10,371 bases of DNA from positions 1 through 10,371 of the forward strand of contig JASHSO010000283.1 of assembly GCA_030038715.1 (NCBI GenBank), in the 5' to 3' direction. Made by a program: the position numbers and the translations under genes. Positions 6,762 to 10,371 of the stretch are shown piece by piece (position 1 is the first letter of the stretch; the number at the start of each line of letters is the position of its first letter). Below the pieces are notes generated by a model. The model was not told where the DNA came from. It searched no databases and saw only the letters and a list, made by a program, of their open reading frames with translations. This stretch comes from Streptosporangiaceae bacterium. Its GTDB lineage: Bacteria > Actinomycetota > Actinomycetes > Streptosporangiales > Streptosporangiaceae.

Positions 6762-7615
6762 CAGACCCAGCCCGGCTAGCAGAACGGGCCGGTTTTATCC
6801 GGCGTGAGACCGTCCGCCTCATCGACATCGCCAAGACTGGCCACTATTCGAGCGTCTTCTCGGCCGCCGAGATCATCGCGGCGCTCTACTACGACGTGAT
6901 GCGGCTTCGGCGCGGCGAGCCGGACTGGCCCGAGCGGGATCGTCTGGTGCTATCCAAGGGTCACGTCGCCGTCGGCGTCTATCCAGTGCTGGCTGACTGG
7001 GACTTCATCCCGGCCGAGGTCCTCGACGGGTACACCAGGCTGGGCAATCCGCTGGGTGACCACCCCAATATGCGGGACATACCGGGGATCGACTTCAGTT
7101 CAGGCTCTCTCGGCCACGGTCTTTCTGTCGGGCTCGGGATGGCTCTGGCGGCCCGGTTGCGCGGCCTCACGCAGGTCCGGGTGTTCGTGTTGCTCGGAGA
7201 CGGCGAGCTGCACGAAGGCCAGAACTGGGAGGCGGCCATGGCGGCGGCCCACTTCCGGGCATCCGGCTTGTGCGCAGTCTTGGACCGCAATCACTACTCG
7301 CTCGACGGCGACACCGAGGACGTGCTCGCGCTGGAGCCGCTGCGGGACAAGTGGAGGTCCTTCGGCTGGGAAGTCACCGAGGTCGACGGGCACGACGCGG
7401 CTGCCGTCGCGAAGGCACTGTCCGCGGCGGTGGCCGGCGCGGCCACCCCCGGGCCTCCGCAGATCGTGATCGCCGACACCATCAAAGGGAAGGGCGTCAC
7501 GTTCATGGAAGAGAGCCGTGACTGGCACCTCGGCTGGCTTGCCCCGGCTGACCGGGACCGCGTGCTCGCCGAGCTCACCGCCGGGTCCGCCCGCCCAGAT
7601 GCTCAGGATGCGTGA
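6758..7615 (+). CDS. transketolase N-terminal (thiamine-diphosphate-binding) subunit
   Basis: This 285-residue subunit corresponds to the PP domain of transketolase, the usual length for split enzymes. Visible motifs are SKGH (66-69, with H69 an active-site histidine), LGDHPNMRDIPGIDFSSGSLGHGLS, which forms the channel above the cofactor, and the ThDP/Mg motif beginning GDGELHEGQNWEAA at residue 147 and ending in DRNHYSLDG. The protein ends with the family's KGKGV..ME....WH segment. It must pair with the subunit encoded immediately downstream to transfer two-carbon ketol units. The start overlaps the dehydrogenase stop and the stop abuts the next start, so both subunits should be made together. 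Split transketolases occur in ordinary pentose metabolism and in dedicated pathways such as AptA/AptB (apulose 4-phosphate) and SqwG/SqwH (6-deoxy-6-sulfofructose). The substrate is unknown here, but placement in a catabolic operon favours a specialised role. Confidence 0.92.
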   Translation: MTDPARLAERAGFIRRETVRLIDIAKTGHYSSVFSAAEIIAALYYDVMRLRRGEPDWPERDRLVLSKGHVAVGVYPVLADWDFIPAEVLDGYTRLGNPLGDHPNMRDIPGIDFSSGSLGHGLSVGLGMALAARLRGLTQVRVFVLLGDGELHEGQNWEAAMAAAHFRASGLCAVLDRNHYSLDGDTEDVLALEPLRDKWRSFGWEVTEVDGHDAAAVAKALSAAVAGAATPGPPQIVIADTIKGKGVTFMEESRDWHLGWLAPADRDRVLAELTAGSARPDAQDA

Positions 7616-8622
7616 TGGAAGCCAAGCTGGACCCGGCATCGTGGAGCTTGCGAACGGCCAGGAACCCGAGTTTCGTGGCCGGTTCGGTGCTGTCTGACAT
7701 GGCGTCTGCTGATGAGCGGATTGTCGTGTTGACCGCCGACCTGGAGTATTCGAACGGCACGCATGACTTCCGCGAGGTATGGCCGGAACGGTTCTTTAAC
7801 GTCGGGATCGCCGAGCACAACATGATGACGGTGGCGGCCGGAATGGCGGCTGTCGGCCTGGTGCCCTACGTGTCTACGTTCGCGTCGTTCGCAGCTCTGG
7901 TGTGCGCTGAGCAAATCCGCACTGATCTCGCCTACCCAGGCATGAAGGTACGGATACTGGCGCACCATTCCGGGTTTTCGCTCGGCTACTACGGCACCTC
8001 GCATCACGCAACCGAGGATGTCGGAATGCTCCGTCCGATAGCGGGACTGTCGATCGTGGCCCCCTGCGACGCGTCCAGCCTGGACCAATGCCTCCGGCAG
8101 ACTGTGGACATCGATGGACCGGTATACATACGGATCGGCCGGGGCCGGGATGCTGATGTCTACGGCGCCGACGGCGCCGGCGCGATAGCCGGCGCGGCGG
8201 CGGCCTGGCGTTTCGGTTCGATTACGCGGCTCCGCGCTGGTACCGACCTCACGGTCCTGGCATATGGCGCCACGGTCGCGCCGACGCTGGAAGCGGCCAT
8301 CGAGGCGAGCCGGACCGGACGCGTTTCCGTTGGCGTCGCCGACGTGCACACTCTGAAGCCGCTGGACACTGAAGCGATTGTTGCACTAGCCCGGTCCAGT
8401 CCGCTCGGGCTGCTGGTCGCCGAGGAGCACAACATCGTCGGCGGCCTCGGCTCGGCGGTGGCAGACTGCCTGATGACGGCGGGCCTAGGCGGCCCGCTGC
8501 ACCGGCTGGGCGTGCCCGACGAGTACGTGCCGGTGGGGCCGCCGACGCACCTGTACCGGCACTACGCCCTGGACAGCGAGGGAATCTCGGCTGAGATCGC
8601 GAGGATCGCCGCGCGCGGCTGA
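7615..8622 (+). CDS. transketolase C-terminal (pyrimidine-binding) subunit
   Basis: This 335-residue subunit has the pyrimidine-binding domain (about 15-190) and the transketolase C-terminal domain (about 205-325). The motif NVGIAEHNM contains E67, the glutamate that activates the thiamine aminopyrimidine; the channel segment HHSGFSLGYYGTSHHATEDVG and the C-terminal GLLVAEEHNIVGGLGSAVA block are intact. ATG 7615 shares its A with the stop of the N-terminal subunit (TGATG), with AGGA six bases upstream (7605-7608). A GTG three bases earlier (7612) is an alternative start giving one more residue. It is the last gene of the second operon and ends nine bases before the converging ROK gene. The enzyme type is clear; the sugar specificity is not. 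Confidence 0.92.
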   Translation: MEAKLDPASWSLRTARNPSFVAGSVLSDMASADERIVVLTADLEYSNGTHDFREVWPERFFNVGIAEHNMMTVAAGMAAVGLVPYVSTFASFAALVCAEQIRTDLAYPGMKVRILAHHSGFSLGYYGTSHHATEDVGMLRPIAGLSIVAPCDASSLDQCLRQTVDIDGPVYIRIGRGRDADVYGADGAGAIAGAAAAWRFGSITRLRAGTDLTVLAYGATVAPTLEAAIEASRTGRVSVGVADVHTLKPLDTEAIVALARSSPLGLLVAEEHNIVGGLGSAVADCLMTAGLGGPLHRLGVPDEYVPVGPPTHLYRHYALDSEGISAEIARIAARG

Positions 8623-8631
8623 CGGCACGCT

Positions 8632-9834
8632 TCAGTCCGCGCTGGCAAGAATGTGCCGGATGACACAGCCAGCCGCCCCGATCATCGCGGCTTCGGTGCC
8701 GAGATCCGACACCCGCACCTCGACCGGGGCGCGGCTGACTACCCGTAGCGAGAGCTGAGCGGCCAGCGGCTCTGCCAGCCATTCACCGAGGCGTGCATAG
8801 AGGCCGCCCAGCACGACCATCGGTAGGTCGGCGATGTTGAGCGCGGCACTCACGGCTACGGCCAGTGCGCCCGCCGCCCTGGTAAGGGCGGCGAGGGCTC
8901 GGCGGCTGCCGGCCCTCGCATGCCGACACAGCTCGTCTTCGTCCGCCGCAGCCGCGCTCTGGAGCAGGGCGGCCTTGCCCGCGACCTGCTCCAGGCAGCC
9001 GCGATTGCCGCAACCGCAGACCGGTCCGGCTGGGTCGACCTGCACGTGACCAATCTCGCCGGCGAATCCGCGGACTCCGCGGAAGAGTTCTCCGCCGAAT
9101 ACGACGCCGCCGCCAACGCCGACGTCCCCGGAGACGTAGATGAAGTCCGTCGACCGGATGCCGTACCAGCGCTCAGCGAGCGCCGCGAGGTTGGCCTCGT
9201 TGTCGACGGTCACGCTGTCCCGGCCCGTCATCCCGGCCAGCAGCCTTCGCAAGTCGGCCCCGTTCCACCCGGGTAGGTTCGGTGTCTCGAATACCTGGCC
9301 GTCGGCGGAGACCAGGCCGGGAACTGCCAGCGCGATGCCCGCTACCGGTAGCCGGACCGACGCGGCGAGCGCACTGGCCAGCTGACAGGAACGGCGCAGG
9401 CCGGCCTTCGGCGTGCTTGCCGAGTTGTCGACATCGATTGTGCGCCGGTCACGCACGACGCCGGTCAGGTCGAGCACGCACGCGGAGGTGCGGTCGACCT
9501 TGATTTCAATCCCGATGGCGGCTGGGCCGTCCGGATTGAGATGCAGCGGGCAGGCGGGACGCCCGCGGGCGGGCGCGGGCCGGCGCTCGATGACCAGATT
9601 CGACGCGATCAGGTCGTCGACCAGCGCCGAGATCGTCGCGCGGGTCAGGCCGGTGGCGCCAGCGATCTGCACCCTGGTCTGACCGGGTGCAGCGGCGATC
9701 TGCGAGAGAACCAGGCCGCGGTTATGGCGCCTGATCGTGCGCTGTCCGGCCGGCGCACCCGGGCCGCGTTCCTGGCCCGCGCGGATCCCTGCTCCCCTGG
9801 TGACGTGCTGTGCCTGGCCCTCAAGGTCAGTCAA
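8632..9834 (-). CDS. ROK-family transcriptional repressor (XylR/NagC type)
   Basis: This 400-residue regulator has an N-terminal winged helix (about residues 38-85; TRVQIAGATGLTRATISALV) and a ROK sugar-binding domain. The zinc motif CGCGNRGCLE is at 273-282 and EIGH at 260-263. In the position of the kinase catalytic Asp it reads DNEAN (211-215), with Glu for Asp, and it lacks the DxGxT phosphate-binding motif, so it is a sugar-sensing repressor rather than a kinase. It lies directly downstream of a broken xylulokinase on the same strand and converges on the transketolase genes, so xylose or another pentose is one candidate ligand. TTG 9834 has AGGAG ten bases upstream. A better start may have been lost: ATG 9860, with GGGGAGG just before it, is one base out of frame with the TTG start, so a single missing base would restore an N-terminus longer by about nine residues. 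Confidence 0.9.
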   Translation of the reverse strand: MTDLEGQAQHVTRGAGIRAGQERGPGAPAGQRTIRRHNRGLVLSQIAAAPGQTRVQIAGATGLTRATISALVDDLIASNLVIERRPAPARGRPACPLHLNPDGPAAIGIEIKVDRTSACVLDLTGVVRDRRTIDVDNSASTPKAGLRRSCQLASALAASVRLPVAGIALAVPGLVSADGQVFETPNLPGWNGADLRRLLAGMTGRDSVTVDNEANLAALAERWYGIRSTDFIYVSGDVGVGGGVVFGGELFRGVRGFAGEIGHVQVDPAGPVCGCGNRGCLEQVAGKAALLQSAAAADEDELCRHARAGSRRALAALTRAAGALAVAVSAALNIADLPMVVLGGLYARLGEWLAEPLAAQLSLRVVSRAPVEVRVSDLGTEAAMIGAAGCVIRHILASAD

Positions 9835-9856
9835 GCGACGGACTCTCCTGATGTCG

Positions 9857-10371
9857 TCATGAGCCTCCCCGCTCCCGTCTACTCATCAGGTCCCGGACGG
9901 CCGCGTAGCGCTCGCGGACGCCCGACCGGCCCAGCGCATCGTAGCTGGGCTGACAGGGGAAGGCGCAATAGATCGGCCAGGGTCACCCCGAGCAGCCGGG
10001 CTGCGGCGTGCAGCACGCCTGCTCCGTTCAGAGTGCAGACCAGCGGCAGGAAGATGCCGGTGGCAGCGGCGGACCCGGCAACCAGTCCGTTCGGATAGGC
10101 GGACGGGACAGCGCTGACCGTGCTCAAGACTCCGACGCGCCGATCGAGATCATGATGTCCCCCGCACCGCGCCGAGGCCCAGCGAGGCGCCCGCGTTGTC
10201 GCCGGTACCGGCCCCCACGACGATGCCGGAGCCGGTTAGGCCGGCAGGGGGCGCTGGGCCAGCACGTCCGCACCGCAGGCCTGCCGCGAACGCTAGCTCC
10301 TGCAGGCCTCGCCGGTAGGTGCCAGGGGCTAGTGACCAGTAGCCCGTTCCGCTGGCGTCGCCATGGTCAGT
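9857..10371 (-). pseudogene. xylB: xylulokinase (FGGY family), frameshifted and internally deleted, 5' end outside the window
   Basis: Three frames must be joined to follow one protein. From the window edge the sequence reads TDHGDASGTGYW and GAGTGDNAGASLGLGA (XylB substrate and catalytic-Asp region) and hits a stop at 10150-10152. The next frame gives GDIMISIGAS. A third (10127 downwards) gives LSTVSAVPS, NGLVAGSAAATG, FLPLVCTLN and ARLLGVTLADLLRLPLSA. Each shift is explained by one missing base, near 10166-10169 and 10132-10133, both beside short runs of C (G on the coding strand). After LPLSA (near 9945) the frame shifts again, and what follows (YDALGRSGVRERYAAVRDLM, stop 9857-9859) looks like a xylulokinase C-terminus. 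About 130-150 residues, including the rest of the ATP-binding domain, are missing. A 62-residue open stretch (9879-10064) could be mistaken for a small gene. The two point shifts could be sequencing errors; the deletion could not easily be. Confidence 0.72.

Noticed and set aside
8608..8619. Perfect 12-base GC palindrome at the end of the transketolase gene, possible bidirectional terminator
   Set aside because: It has no loop beyond four bases, no T-run on either side, and such alternating CG strings are expected by chance in this base composition.
9541..10098. 185-codon plus-strand frame over the ROK 5' end and the xylB remnant
   Set aside because: It has no ribosome site or recognisable domain, and xylulokinase and HTH similarity lies on the minus strand.
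1..10371. Searched by eye for CRISPR arrays, tRNAs, transposases, attachment sites and transporters
   Set aside because: No regularly spaced repeats, tRNA-like cloverleaf, transposase motifs or multi-membrane-segment proteins were seen; absence by eye is not proof.

Overview
The window is GC-rich and tightly packed, with strongly GC-biased third codon positions, GTG and TTG starts and one- to four-base gene overlaps. Together with the protein families present, this suggests a high-GC actinobacterium; the sequence does not fix the genus. It is a carbohydrate-catabolism locus. I see no tRNA, rRNA, CRISPR array, insertion sequence or phage gene.

Layout. Bases 1-140 hold a lower-GC upstream stretch with a candidate promoter. 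A first plus-strand run follows: a short aldolase-like fragment (141-422), a PfkB/ribokinase-family sugar kinase (419-1366), a divergent uronate-isomerase-like member of the amidohydrolase superfamily (1363-2688) and a DeoR-family repressor (2691-3530). The gap 3531-3671 carries weak promoter and operator signals and opens a second plus-strand run: a ThuA-like protein (3672-4436), two Gfo/Idh/MocA oxidoreductases (4423-5526 and 5523-6761) and a transketolase split into an N-terminal subunit (6758-7615) and a C-terminal subunit (7615-8622). Converging on the minus strand are a ROK-family repressor (8632-9834) and, upstream of it, a xylulokinase (xylB) broken by frameshifts and an internal deletion that runs off the window edge (9857-10371).

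How the genes may work together (inference). ThuA with Gfo/Idh/MocA dehydrogenases recalls the thuAB system, in which a glucoside is oxidised to a 3-keto derivative. The uronate-isomerase-like enzyme, the PfkB kinase and an aldolase (now only a fragment) would form an isomerise-phosphorylate-cleave route. The split transketolase resembles two-subunit transketolases dedicated to unusual sugars in the D-apiose pathway (AptA/AptB) and in sulfoquinovose catabolism by sulfo-transketolase (SqwG/SqwH). No complete known pathway is present, and no transporter is visible. The locus therefore looks like an uncharacterised sugar or glycoside utilisation system controlled by DeoR and ROK repressors, with decay at both edges: an aldolase remnant on the left and a broken xylulokinase on the right.
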